A DNA stretch of 64,000 nt from Lactarius indigo. Taxonomy: Eukaryota; Basidiomycota; Agaricomycetes; Russulales; Russulaceae. Positions 46,401-58,912 of the stretch are shown piece by piece. Every line of letters starts with the position of its first letter. Within the stretch, counting starts at the first letter, position 1. Under the pieces are notes generated by a model, which was not told where the DNA came from, did no database searches, and saw only the letters and a program-made list of their open reading frames with translations. Both the position numbers and the translations under genes were made by a program. The stretch covers positions 62,001 to 126,000 of the forward strand of contig JAFKAC010000004.1 of the NCBI GenBank assembly GCA_025766275.1, in the 5' to 3' direction.

Positions 46401-48144
46401 ACTGACGCAGCTAAAAGAGGCCAGAGAGGACGCCCAACGTCTCATGAAACAGGCTCAGGAGGCGTGGGTCCACAACAAAGATACGCCCAAGTTCAAGATA
46501 GGGGACCTCGTGTGGCTAGAGGGCAAACATCTCCGAACCAATCAGCCTACGGCGAAATTGGCGGCGCGACGCCACGGACCATTCCAGGTGACACAGGTGA
46601 TGTCCCCTTACAACTATCGATTAGAACTCCCTGCCCAGTGGAGCATTCACCCAGTATTCCACATTGATCTTCTCACGCCGTACAAACAAACCCCCCTTCA
46701 TGGGGAGAACTTCACATGACCACCGCCCGAACTGATTGATGGAGAAGAGGAATACGAGGTCGAAGCCATTCTAGACTCTCGGCATTTCGGCAGGGGAAGA
46801 CGGCTCCAGTACCTCATCAAATGGAAAGGGTACCCAGACTCGGAGAATCAGTGGGTCAACAAAGATGACGTCTTCGCACCAGAAGCACTTCGCCTCTATC
46901 AGGAAGCGCAAGCACATGGAGGAACGGTTAAAAGGGGCTCGACCCGTACCCAGGAGAGTCATCCCCTTTTCCTTCATTCTACATTCTCCACTCTCATGCC
47001 CACTTCCCCTCTGCGACATGTCACCCAAGTGATCCTCCTCGACTCCCTTGCAGAAGACGCTCGGGCCCTCCTCGCTGAAGACGACGAGACCGAGATTCCC
47101 AACGCCCAAATCACCCCGTACACACCTGTCGGCCAGCCAGAGGGCCGCATCACCGCACAAGAATGGGCAAACGTTCTTGCCCGATTCCCAGACCCCGTAC
47201 AACAACCCGACAATGAATCTGCCGTCGTCCACGTCTTCCAAGACGAACGAGGAGAGCGCGAACCCATCGCTGCCATCCCCCCAAGCGACGACCTCATCGG
47301 CGTTCGCGGAGTTTTCCCAAGCAACAACGAGCGTTCAAGCTCTCCTGGAGTACGAGCTGGACGGTTGGAGGAGGGTAGCGGTGGAGTGGCAGAAGGAACA
47401 ATTAGACTCAGCCGCGGCCCGACTGAGAGAGATGCGCGAGCGGCGGCAGCGATGGAGGCTGCTGAGGCTGGCCATGACGACAACGATTACTACCCGGCAC
47501 GCCATGCCTTCCTTCGAACGAAAGGCGACCCTACTAATCCCCGCATCACACCCTGGCTCGTCAACTCCAACGGGTCTGCCATGTACCGAGGACGTGTGCG
47601 TGTACCGGGGGCCGCCGAACACCGTCCCTTCACCACCGCGGACGACCCCACGCATGTTATTGCACCTGAAGGGTTCCGGGCAAATAGAAGACCCCATCAC
47701 ATTCCATACCCCATCACCAGACCCGACGGAGTAGAGAGGGACGCTTCCCACGTCCAGATCATTGGAGGAGCGGACCCCCTTATACTGGGGGTCATACCGG
47801 GCTCTCCCCACTTATACGGTAAGCCCCTTTACGCCGAGCCCCACGTAAACGCCGCGCTGCGCCCCACGTACCCCCATGAAGACCTCGTCATCTTCGCCAT
47901 GGACCGTATCACGGACCGTGCCCTCAACCGCATCAATGATGAGATGCTCACGGCAGAGGTCACGCGCTACTGCGCAGCCAGCTTCGAGCTGGAACGACTT
48001 CAAGCAAGGGTGGCGCAGCTGCGAGACATGATCGTGTGCGCGCAGAGTGACAGACAGGACTCCATCTATAGGTTGGAGCGCGCCACTGCACTCAAGCGCA
48101 TTGCTGACGAACAGTGGGATTGGCCGGCAAGAGACTTTCGGTGA
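43402..48144 (+). pseudogene. pol: Element C Pol with three in-frame TGA codons
   Basis: One frame of 1581 codons with TGA at 44941-44943, 45835-45837 and 46717-46719. Siblings show CGA at each (for example B reads ACACGAAAAG where C reads ACATGAAAAG). Protease VDSGATDNF (Asp about residue 53). RT with YMDD at 44611. RNase H LEVDASGYAVGAVL. Integrase HHCC and DFITKLPPSQGHDS, SDRDPRF, DGQSESTNQ (Glu retained). Chromodomain [20 protein letters not shown] (about residue 1115-1165). Post-chromodomain extension to RDFR at 48144. Confidence 0.88.
43414..43420 (+). promoter_or_regulatory. Gag-Pol -1 frameshift heptamer GGGTTTT (element C)
   Basis: Gag codons are GAG GGT TTT (43412-43420). A -1 slip to GGG TTT gives TCA at 43420 as the next pol codon. 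Gag ends 12 nt later at the TGA. Confidence 0.72.
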
Positions 48145-48173
48145 GTCGGGGTCTCACGCTAGAAAGGGGGTGA

Positions 48174-48705
48174 TGTTACGTTTCGACTTGTACAGACTAC
48201 ACGACTGTTACCCTTACTGTACCGGTTGCAACTACGGCGGTAAGGTAGATTAGTTGCGGACTTAACCACGGTGATACGGTAGTACGATAGGAGATACGGT
48301 ATGATAGCTGACTGATGACGGATGCCACTAATACTGGTAGTAGTGGTATTTGGTTCAAGGTACTTACGCGATACGTTGGACGCTACATTACTGTGACTCA
48401 TAGCAGCGCTTGAAAGCCTGCTTGACTTGTATTTAAGTTGTCTTGCGAAGACCAAGATACGCCATCTTGGTCTTCTTGAATCGTCACTTGTTCTCTTCTT
48501 TCTCTCTCTCTATCTCGCCATCGTCCTTACAAGAGAAGTCCGACTCCGATCGTGCCAAAGGTATCTGAATTGCCAGTGTACCTCCGCGTATTCATCAAGG
48601 CAAGAACTTGGACCTCCGTGTCTTCAAGTCCGTCAAACCATATATTGCTAAGTGTTGTTACCGCCACTCGAGCTCAAGTCGAGCTAACGTTGTGACGGCG
48701 TTACA
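48174..48705 (+). repeat. 3' LTR of element C
   Basis: 532 bp, abutting the polypurine tract; followed by TATGA and the resumed gag of B. Confidence 0.93.
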
Positions 48706-49777
48706 TATGAACCTAGACGCCCCCATCATGCGAAACAACTATCGAAGAAGCCTCCTGTTCTTGTCCTACATCAAGGGTGGAGCAGTCAGTGAATGGGTCT
48801 TGTCCTTCCTGAACTGGCTCAACAGACAAATACAATGAGGAATCAGTCCCTACACCTGAGAACTCTGGGAGGCTGTAGCCGATGGCTTCAGCCAGCGATT
48901 CGAGAATACGCTGGAACGAGAACAAGCACAAGCCATATTACGAAAAGGCTTTAAAATGACGGGAGAGGACATTGACAAGTACATCAATGATTTCGAACAA
49001 CTAGCATGGAAGGCTCACTATTGCCTCAACGAACCGCAAACCATCGACCTTTTTACATTGGGGTTGCCCAAGGAACTATTCAAAAACGCGTTCCAATTCG
49101 ATGACCCGATCATGTTTGATGACTGGAAACGAGCCGTCCTCAAACGACAAAAGAACTACATACACCTCAAAGCAAGACTCAACGAATACAAGAATGTGAC
49201 GACACAGCCGAAGAAGCAAAGCAGCAACGCTGGATGGGCCCTACCTCAGAACTTACCGCAAACCAATCCATGGGCGATGGATATGTCTGCCGACCACGCC
49301 AAGGTGAGGCTCGCAGGATCAGAAGACATCGACTTCAACAAGCTACCCCACACATGGTCTCCACCTCCATTTCCGCCAAGAGGAGGACCCGGAACGAGGG
49401 GACGAGGAAGGGGAGGATCGCGAAGGGACCTAAGGAATGTCCTCTGTTATAACTGTAACGCCCCGGGGCACCTCTCACGAAACTGCCCATACCCGCGACA
49501 GCAACGACAGTGGCAGAACGCCCCCTCCAGCAGCAGAATGACCGAGACCACGTGGCCCCCTCAAGGGCCGGTGTCACAATACAAACCATCACTGCCTGGG
49601 TACGCAACACCATCGGTTAGCGCGACACCCATACCACAAATCAATGTGGCCGCTACTGCGAAGACCGCTGGGGAACAAGCGAAGGAGTGGCTCACCCAGG
49701 TGGCCAATAGTACGGACGAGGTGAAAGACCTCATACTTCAAGACCTGTGGGGAAAGGAGGGTTTTCGGGATGCCTGA
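48706..49777 (+). pseudogene. Element B gag, C-terminal part
   Basis: Resumes B gag at NLDAPIMRNNYRR. TGA at 48836-48838 and 48857-48859; C has Arg CGA at the second. CCHC knuckle CYNCNAPGHLSRNC near 49447-49488. Ends GKEGFRDA then TGA at 49775. Confidence 0.85.
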
Positions 49778-52700
49778 ACCCGTCAGTCTGGGTGAGGGCT
49801 CTACAATGTAATTCTGTAATTGTGACAACACGCTATCAATCTCTACGAATTCCAGTGACTGTCCAAACAAATTACCGAACGACTGAAACCAAAGCACTGG
49901 TCAACTCCGGAGCGACCGACAACTTTATTTGACCTAGTATGGCTGCCTGGGCAGGCATCCTGGTGCAAACTCTAGAAACACCCTGCAAGATATGGAACAT
50001 AGACAATACGGAAAACAAAGCTGGGTTAATCACTCATTATGTTAACCTAGAAGTGAAAACACGGGGACAGATAAGGAAAATGACCTTCCTGGTCACCGAT
50101 CTCGGCAGCGAAGACATGGTACTGGGATATCCATGGTTAAGCGCCTTTGAACCCTCTATCAGCTGGGCCACGGCAACTATGCATCTGGACATGCAACCGG
50201 TAGTACTGGCTACTACCGAAGAACTACTTTCCGTAACCACAACTCAAGCCTTAATCGTAGCGGAAAAAGAAGACATTGTGTGAGAATTGGAAGAAGAAAC
50301 CTTTGCTAGAGCCACCACCTCGACGGAGCTGGCCATTCAGGCAAAGCAACAGCAAACAGCAGCCACACTCCCTCTAGAATATACCACGTTCAACTTCAAA
50401 CCATCCGCGCCTACCACCATAGACTGCAAAATATACCCCATGATGCAAAAGGAAGAGGGCGAACTAAAGGAGTTCCTCGAGGAAAAGCTGAAGCAGGGAT
50501 ACTTATGCCCTTCCATCTCCCCATACGCCTCCTCTTTCTTCTTCATTAAAAAGAAGGACGGAAAGCTATGCCCGGTACAGGATTACCAGGTTATCAATTC
50601 GCACACCATTCGTAACCAATACCCGCTACTGCTAATCCAAGACCTCATCCTCGACCTCAGCAACGCCCACATCTATACAAAGTTGGACATCAGATGGGGC
50701 TACAACAACATACGCATCCGCGACGGCAATCAAGAAAAGGCGGCATTCAAAACCAAATTTGGTCTTTTCGAACCCACAGTGATGTTCTTCGGCCTCACTA
50801 ACTCCCCTGCCACTTTCCAAGCCATGATGAATCACATTTATCGTGATACGATTGCGAAACACGAGCGTTTGGGCACCACGATACGTGTCTACATGGATGA
50901 TATCGGTATAGCTACTCATTTCGACCATGATTTGACGGCCCATGTTGCAGCAGTACGGGACGTCCTGCGTGTAGCGCAGGAACACAATCTCTACTTCAAA
51001 CTCGAGAAATGCTTGTTCCATCAGCCGCGTATGGATTACCTGGAGGTAATCCTTGAAAGGGGGGTGACCCGAATGGACCCTGTAAAAGTTCAAGGCATCA
51101 AAGACTGGCCAACGCCAACGAAGGTCAAAGATGTTCGCTCCTTTCTAGGTTTTTGCAACTTTTACAGACTTTTCATCCGCGGCTTCGCAACTCACGCCAA
51201 ACCACTCACCAAATTAACACGAAAAGATGAAGAATGGTGGTGGACGGAAGAGGAAGACAAGGCATTCAACACCTTGAAACGCCTCGTAACGGAAGAACCA
51301 GTATTGGCACACCCTGTCCTTCAAGATCCGTTCAAATTGGAAGTTGACGCTTCGGGCTACGCGGTGGGAGCTGTACTGCTACAAAAGAAATCTGACGGAA
51401 AACGACACCCTATAGGCTACTACTCCGCAATGCTTTCGGAGGCAGAGCGAAACTACGACATTTACGACCTAGAGCTGCTTGCAATCGTCAAGGCCCTGCG
51501 GAACTGGAGGCCGCTACTCGCAGGAGCCCCCCATAAAATCAAAATTTACTCAGATCATCTCAACTTGCAATACTGGAAGTCGCCGCAGAAGATCAGTAGA
51601 CGAGTCGCTAGGGAAGTACTCGAACTTTCCGAATATGACTTCGAGATTCATCACATCAAGGGAAAGAACAACGGAAGGGCCGACGCTCTATCAAGGCGAC
51701 CTGACTACGACCAAGGGGTCAAAGACAACAGTGAAGTCGTTGTCCTACCCCCGGAAGTCTTCGTGCGAATGCTCAACACCACGCGTATCTTCATCGCGAA
51801 CCCAAATCTACTTCAACCACGTCACCAACAAGATGAAGAAGTGATCAAACTGTGGGCGGACCCGCACCGCCTCAAGAAGATACAAGGAGAGTGGTACAAA
51901 GATGGCAAGTTTGTAATAACCGGACCCGCGTCCACGCAACGAGTACTGATACACGACCATCATGACCTACCCATACACGGCCACCCAGGAATTGTGAGAA
52001 CTCAACGCATCCTGGAACGACATTACTGGTGGCCAAGACTCCGAAGAGACATGTACGAATACGTGCAAGGCTGCGCCGAATGTCAAAGAAACAAAGTGAA
52101 CACAAGACCTATACGAGCCGCGCTACACCCTATTACGCCAATACTGGAAGCCATGCCATTCCACACAGTGGCGATGGACTTCATCACCAAGCTCCCCTCA
52201 TCCAGGGGATACGATAGCATACTGACGATTATGGACCACAACTGCAGCAAGGCTTCCGTCTTTATTCCATGCCGAGAAGAGATCACCGCAGAAGAGACTG
52301 CGACGCTGTACGTCACTCACGTATTTAAACATTTCGGATTACTGCGTAAAATCATTAGTGATCGCAACCCCCGCTTCACGTCCAAATTCGCCAGGGAGGC
52401 TTGTCGCATTCTGGGAATCCAGCAGAACATATCAACGGCGTACCACCCGCGCACTGACGGCCAGTCCGAAAGGACTAATCAGTGGCTGGAACAGTACTTA
52501 CGCTTCTGGGTAAACGAGCGGCAAGATAACTGGACCACCTATCTGCCAATCGCCAAATTTGCGCACAATAACTGGCCACATGAACATACGAAACAGTCGC
52601 CGTTTCAACTTCTGATGGGATATGATCTGCAAGCCAATTGGACCGATAAGCCCTCACCCGTACCTCAGACAATGGCGCGACTAACACAGCTGAAAGAAGC

Positions 52701-54420
52701 TAGACAGGACGCCCAAAACCTCATGAAAAGGGCCCAAGAAGCATGGGTACGCAACAAAGATACACCCAAGTTCAGCGTCAACGACCTCGTGTGGCTAGAA
52801 GGGAAGCATCTCCGGACCAATCAACCTACGGCGAAATTAGCGGCGCGACGCCACGGACCCTTCCATGTGATACAGGTGATGTCACCATACAACTATCGAC
52901 TAGAACTTCCCACGCAGTGGACCATTCACCCAGTGTTCCACATCGATCTTCTCACACCGTACAAACAAACCACCCTCCACGGCAAAAGCTTCACACGACC
53001 GCCACTGGAACTTATCGATGGAGAAGAAGAGTACGAGGTCGAGGCCGTTCTGGACGCCCGGCATTTCGGAAGAAAGAAGCGCCTTCAATACCTCATCAAA
53101 TGGAAGGGCTACTCCGACTCAGAGAACCAGTGGGTTGATAAGGAGGACGTCTTTGCGCCGGAAGCAATTCGTCTATATCAGGAGACACAAGCGCACGGGC
53201 AGCAAGTTAAAACGAGCAGCGCAAAGGTCGAAGGAAGTCACTCATCTTTCCTTTGTTCTATCATCTCTTACATGCCTACCTCCCCTCTGCGACATGTCAC
53301 ACAAGCGCAGCTCCTCAACTCCCTCGCAGAAGATGCCAGGGCCCTTCTCGCCGACGACAACAAGACTGAGGTTCCCGACACCCAAATCACCCCGTACACA
53401 CCTGTCGGCCAACCAGAGGGCCGCATCACCACGCAAGAATGGGCGAACGTGCTCGCCCAATTCCCCGACCCTACTCAACAGCCTGACGACGAATCCGCCA
53501 TCGTCCATGTCTTCTGAAATGACAGTGGTGAGCGCAAACCCATTGCCATCATCCCCCCAAGCGACGACCTCATCGGTGTTCGCGGAATTTTCCTGTGCAA
53601 CGATGAGCGTTCAAGCTCTCCTGGAGTACGAATTGGAGGGTTGGAGGAGGGTAGCGGCAGAATGGCAGAGGGAGCAACTCGACTCAGCCACGGCCCGACT
53701 GAGAGAGATGTGCGAGCGACAGCAGCGATGGTGGCAGCTGAGGCTGGCCATGACGACGAAGATTACTACCCGGCAAGACATCCCTTCTTACGAACGAAGT
53801 GCGACCCTGATCATCCCCTCATCATGCCATGGCTCATCAACACCGACGGGTCCCCCATGTATCAAGGATGTGTGCGCGTGCCAGGTGCTGCCGATCACCG
53901 TCCGTTCACCGCCGCTGAAGACCCCGTGCATGTCATTGTGCCTGAAGGGTTCAGGGCGAACAGACGACCCCATTATATTCGATACCCCATCACCGGGCCC
54001 GACGGAGTAGAGAGGGACGCGTCCCACGTACAGATCATAGGAGGGGCAGACCCCATGATACTGGGGGTTATACCAGGCTCGCCCCATGTGTATGGTAAGC
54101 CCCTCTACGCAGAGCCCCACGTAAATGCCGTGCTATGCCCCACGTACCCCCACAAAGATCTCATAATCTTCGCCGCGGACCATATCACGGACTGCGCCCT
54201 CAACCGCATCAACGACGAGACCCTCACCGCGGAGGTCACGCGCTACCGCGCGGCTAGTTTTGAGCTAGAACGACTCCGGGCAAGAGTGGCGCAGCTCTGC
54301 GACATGATCGCGTGTGCACAAAACGACAGGAGTGACTCCATCTACCGACTGGAGCGCGCTACCACGTTGGAGCGCATCGCCGATGAACAACGCGACTGGC
54401 CGGCAAGGGACTTTCGGTGA
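49747..54420 (+). pseudogene. Element B Pol, inactivated
   Basis: Single frame with TGA at 49930-49932, 50281-50283 and 53515-53517. The protease catalytic motif is VNSGAT instead of VDSGAT, so the active-site Asp is lost. A deletion near 50385 removes about 25 residues that siblings have (the FNEQASHRFPPSRPWDH segment). RT YMDDIGIA, integrase HHCC/DDE and chromodomain YEVEAVLDARHFGRKKRLQY are still readable. Ends RDFR at 54420. Confidence 0.88.
49759..49765 (+). promoter_or_regulatory. Gag-Pol -1 frameshift heptamer GGGTTTT (element B)
   Basis: Same position and phase as in A and C, retained although B is otherwise decayed. Confidence 0.6.
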
Positions 54421-54450
54421 GTCGGGGCCTCACGCTAAGAAAGGGGGTGA

Positions 54451-54974
54451 TGTTACGTTTCGGACCGGTAGTAGCTGACTCGGATGTGGATCCTTACTGT
54501 ACCGGTTGCAACTACAGCGGTAAGGTAGATTAGTTGCGGACTTACGATAGGCGATACGAGTGCAATAGGAGATATGGTACAATAGCTGACTGATGACCGA
54601 TGCCACTAGTACTGGTACTAGTAGTATTAGGGTTCGAGTTGTTTCTGCGATACGTTGGACGCTACTTTACTGTGACTCATAGCAGCGCTTCAAAGCCTGC
54701 TTGACTTGTATTTAAACTGTCTTGTGGAGACCAAGATATGCCATGTTGGTCTTCTTGAATCATCACTTGTTTCCTTCTTTCTCTCTCTCTCTCTTCCTCT
54801 ATTTTGCATTCAACTCAGACTATCAAGTAGAGCGAGTCTTGCCGGTGTACCTCCGTGTATTCACAACAGGCAAGAGCACGGACCTTCACGTTGTCGTGTC
54901 AAGACAGAAGACATTCACTAAGTTGTTATCACCATTCTGAGCTCAAGTCGAGCTAACATCGTGACGGCGTTACA
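54451..54974 (+). repeat. 3' LTR of element B
   Basis: 524 bp. At one site the two B LTRs read CTATGGC and CTACAGC while C reads CTACGGC, i.e. both decay products of one CpG. Confidence 0.92.
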
Positions 54975-54978
54975 CTAT

Positions 54979-57432
54979 GGTTTGGAAGGGCATGGCTTCT
55001 AGTACCGGCGTAATAGGGTGCAGTGCAGCCCGTATGGGCCTCGTGTTTACTTTGTTTCGCTGGCACTTGGCACAGCCTTGCACGTACTCATACACGTCCT
55101 TTCGCAATCGCGGCCACCAGTAATGCCGCTCTAGGATCCGTTGCGTCCTTGCAATTCCAGGGTGACCATGTATTGGCAGATCGTGGTGGTCATGTATCAG
55201 TACGCGGTACGTTGATGCAGGTCCGGTTATCACAAACCTGCCATCCTTGTACCACTCCCCCTCTATCTTTTTAAGGCGATGGGGTTCTATCCACGTCTTG
55301 ATTACTTCATTGTCTTGTTGATGACGCGGTTGCAGCAGGTTTGGGTTTGCGACGAAGGTACATGCGGCGTTGAGAGTTCTTACGAAGACTTCGGGAGGCA
55401 GGATGACGACTTCGCTGTTGTCGCTTATCCCCTGATCGTAATCTGGGCGTCTTGATAGAGCGTCTGCTCTGCCGTTGTTCTTTCCCTTGATGTGGTGAAT
55501 TTCGAAGTCATATTCAGAAAGTTCGAGCACTTCCCTTGCGACCTGTCTACTAATTTTCTGCGGTGACTTCCAATATTGCAGATTGAGATGGTCTGAGTAG
55601 ATTTTGATCTTGTGCGGGGCTCCCACGAGCAGTGGTCTCCAGTTTCGCAGGGCTTTAACTATTGCGAGCAATTCCAAATCGTAAATGTCGTAGTTTCGTT
55701 CCACTTCCGAGAGTGTGGCCGAGTAGTAGCCTATGGGGTGCCGTTTTCCATCAGATTTTCGTTGTAGTAGTACGGCTCCCACCGCGTATCCAGAGGCGTC
55801 AACCTCTAGTTCAAATGGGTCTTGGAGAACCGGATGTGCCAGCACTGGTTCTTTGGTTACAAGGCGCTTGAGAGTGTTGAATGCCTTGTCTTCTTCCTTG
55901 TTCCATTGCCATTCCTTGTCTTTTTGTGTTAGTTTGGTGAGTGGTTTGGCGTGGGTTGCGAAACTGCGGATAAAAAGTCTGTAAAAGTTGCAAAAACCGA
56001 GAAACGATCGGACATCTTTGACTTTTGTTGGCGTTGGCCAATCTTTGATGCCTTGAACTTTTACAGGGTCCATTCGGGTCACCCCCCTCTCAAGGATTAC
56101 CCCCAGGTAATCCATCCGCAGCTGGTGGAACAGGCACTTCTTGAGTTTGAAGTAGAGGTCGTGTTCTTTCGCAACGTGTAAGACATCATGCACGGCTTCA
56201 ATGTGGGCTGCCAAGTCATGGTCGAAATGAGTGGCGATACCAATATCATCCATGTAAACACGTATCGTGGTGCCGCGGCGTTCGTGCTTTGCAATTGTGT
56301 CGCGGTAGATGTGGTTCATCATTGCCTGGAAGGTGGCTGGGGAGTTGGTGAGGCCGAAGAACATAACCGTGGGCTCAAAAAGGCCGAATTTGGTCTTGAA
56401 TGCTGCTTTTTCCTGATCTCCGTCACGAATGCGGATGTTGTTATAGCCCCAACGAATGTCGAGTTTCGTATAGATGTGTGCGTTGCTGAGGTCAAGAATG
56501 AGATCCTGGATTAGCGGTAGCGGATACTGGTTGTGAATGGTGTGCGAGTTAATAACCCGATAGTCCTGCACTGGACATAGTTTTCCATCCTTCTTTTTGA
56601 TGAAAAAGAAGGGTGAGGCGTACGGGGAAATGGAGGGGCGTAGATACCCTTGCTTTAGTTTCTCGTTGAGGAACTCCTTTAACTCGCCTTCTTCTTTTTG
56701 CATCATAGGGTATATTTTACAATTGATTGACGCTGGCACTGTTGGTTTGAAGTCAATTGCGTGGTCCCAGGGCCGTGCCGGGGGAAAGCGATGTGAGGCT
56801 TGCTCGTTAAAAAGCACGTCGAAATCTGCATATACTGGCGGCAGCACGGCTGCCGTCTGCTGTTGTTTTGCTGATATGGCTAACTCCGTTGAGGTGGTAG
56901 CCCATGCGAAGGTTTCTTCTTCTAGTTCTTGAACGATCGCTTCTTTTTCTGCTGTGATTAGGGCCCGGATAGTGGGTGCTGTGAGTAGTTCCTTGGTGGT
57001 TGCCAGTACCACCGGCTGCATATCGGGATGCATAGTTGCCATTGCCCAGCTGATGGTGGGCTCGAAAGCGCTTAACCATGGGTAGCCCAGTACCATGCTT
57101 TCACTACCGAGATCGGTGACCAAGAAGGTCATCTTCTTATTCTGTCCTCGTGTTTTCACTTCCAGGTTAACATAATGAGTGATTAACCCAGCTTTGTTTT
57201 CCGTGTTATCTATGTTCCATATCTTGCAGGGTGTTTCTAGTGGCCATATCGGGATTCCCGCCCGGGCGGCCATGCCTGGTTTGATAAAGTTGTCAGTGGC
57301 TCCGGAGTCTACCAGAGCATTGGTTTCAGTCATTCGGTAATTCGTTCGGACAGTCACTGGAATTCGTAGAGATCGATAGCGTGTTGTCACGATTACAGAA
57401 TTACATTGTAAAGCCCTCACCCAGACTGACGG
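54979..57432 (-). pseudogene. Element D Pol, N-terminal part: protease, RT, RNase H, integrase zinc finger
   Basis: Open frame without stops from NPSVWVRALQCNSVI (57430s) through protease VDSGATDNF, RT YMDDIGIATHF, RNase H LEVDASGYAVGAVL and integrase HHCC (HPGIARTQRILERHYWW to CAKCQRNK) to LEAMPFQTI, where B inserted. Continues in 37125-39275. The start is cut by F. Confidence 0.88.
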
Positions 57433-58747
57433 TGTCACGGACGCTTTATTTTCGCCTTATTTTTCCGTATTTTTACGGATTTATTTGGTGGAAATATGAG
57501 ACTCCAACGCTGCGCTCAAACATCCAAGCCCTTATCATTAGATATGATAAGATGGTTAGTCACATGACGCCAACATGTGCACCCACAAGCACGTGACCCT
57601 AGGATAGTAACTTCCTTATCAGATGTTACCTCTTAAGGGCACTTTCCTTATTAGTACTATAGTTTCTATTGGACGATAAGCAGGGAATGTTCTAGATAGT
57701 TCTAGATTACATTGTTATAGGGTTGTGACTCATAGATAAGGACACGTCATTGTTCTGTCAGCGTTAATGACTGTGCATCAGTCAGCACAATAAGATAACG
57801 CTATTATTAGACACGACGCGTCAGCGCCTGACTCATTACTATTACACATACCTTTAGTAATAAGGTTCCGTAGTAATTCGAACTCAGCCGCAGCATAGTA
57901 TATAAACCCTCATGTAGCGTCCTGAGTGGAACCAACTTGTCCTCTTGGTTCTCCACTCAGGTGCGTATCATCTCCTGTATTCCCTTACTTCTCCAGTATT
58001 AACTTGTCCTCTTGGTTCTCCACTCAGCGTGCCACTGCGTGATCACCTTGCCTTTGGTCTTGTATAAAGACCTCACGTGTGCATACCCTCCGCAGTGACT
58101 GTACGTTCGGCGCGTGACTTGTCTCCGTGCTAGGCTTGAGCGTGTTCCCAGTTCAGTTCACTTACACCCTTCCTTGGTCTAGTTGTCGCGATAAGTCATA
58201 CCGCTACATTAGGACAAGTTCTTCCTTCACACGCCCCTTCTTTCTTACCGGCGTTTCTATTCCCCCCTTTTAGGTGGTTGACGACCACAAGTCCCTTGTG
58301 TCACACACCTCACTCTTTGCCTGTGGACCTTCGTACGCAGAATCTGCGCTATCTTGGTACAACTCTATTGTCCGTAAAGTCGGCATAGATTGTGCTTGCC
58401 TATAGGCGTTCTATCTGGTCATCAGTAGAACGTTTGGGTACTGCTTGCAGAACTGGTCACCACGCCAGATAAGCTGCAAGTGGAAGAGAAGCCTGCCAGG
58501 CCTAGCCTGCGACAGCTGTACGCGAAGTAAACAGAAAAGTTTGAGAGCGCTTCGGCGTGAGAGGCAGCCAACAGGTCGAGGAGACTGCGGCAGACAGCCT
58601 TGTGTTCTTGCACAAACCCATTACCCCATTCCTGAGTGTTCCGTTATCGCCGCAGCCTCGCGCAGTGTGAAACACCACTGTGTATCGGTCTTGCTTGATC
58701 GGACTCTCCAATCACCTTCGACTTAGCGTTTCACGGTCGTCGTAACA
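57433..58747 (+). repeat. Putative solo or 5' LTR of another family (F)
   Basis: Begins TGTCACGGACGC exactly where D pol is broken and may end ...GTCGTCGTAACA at 58747. Contains TATAAA at 57901 and a 27-bp direct repeat (AACTTGTCCTCTTGGTTCTC plus 7 nt) at 57934-57960 and 58001-58027. No coding sequence. Candidate target copy is GACGG (57428-57432); its partner would lie outside the window. Confidence 0.45.
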
Positions 58748-58912
58748 CGTCGTCATTTTTATACCACCTTCCATTTTTCAAACTGCCTCGCATATTTGCG
58801 AACGTTCGTCAACGTCTTCGACGTCTCTTTAGGAGGAGACAGGAAACAGTCCTTCCTGTCCCAGCGCCCCCGTCACCCCCACGTTCATACTTCACTCCAA
58901 ACTCAGCCTCTG
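58748..58912. other. Short noncoding segment between F and the LTR of E
   Basis: 165 bp, possibly the 5' internal part of the F element. No frame or known binding site recognised. The last five bases before the E LTR are CTCTG. Confidence 0.35.

Larger units (their letters stand above)
40816..48705 (+). mobile_element. Element C: full-length chromoviral Ty3/gypsy element inside B
   Basis: 7890 bp. LTRs 40816-41347 and 48174-48705 (532 bp each, 12 differences, 11 of them CpG transitions). Target duplication TATGA (40811-40815, 48706-48710). Polypurine tract AGAAAGGGGGTGA at 48161-48173. Gag has one and Pol three in-frame TGA codons. Confidence 0.94.
39276..54974 (+). mobile_element. Element B: chromoviral Ty3/gypsy element, split by C
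   Basis: LTRs 39276-39797 and 54451-54974, target duplication CTAT (39272-39275, 54975-54978). Polypurine tract GAAAGGGGGTGA ends at 54450. Element C (40816-48705) lies in its gag with TSD TATGA. The coding sequence has six TGA codons, a 1-bp frameshift, an internal deletion and a mutated protease Asp, so it is dead. LTR pair differences are mostly CpG transitions. Confidence 0.9.
28618..57432 (-). mobile_element. Element D: chromoviral Ty3/gypsy retrotransposon, split by A and B, truncated at its 5' side
   Basis: Minus-strand element. Its 3' LTR is 28618-29159. Its coding sequence is in three pieces: 29191-29300, 37125-39275 and 54979-57432. A (29301-37124) sits in the C-terminal coding part with TSD GCACT. 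B (39276-54974) sits in the integrase at the Asp-Phe-Ile-Thr motif with TSD CTAT. At 57432 the pol start (NPSVWVRALQCNS) is cut by LTR-like sequence F, so gag and the 5' LTR are not seen. Confidence 0.85.

Noticed and set aside
28618..57432. Repeat-induced point mutation of the ascomycete (CpA) type
   Set aside because: Stops are only TGA and LTR differences are at CpG; CAA and CAG codons are not converted to TAA or TAG.
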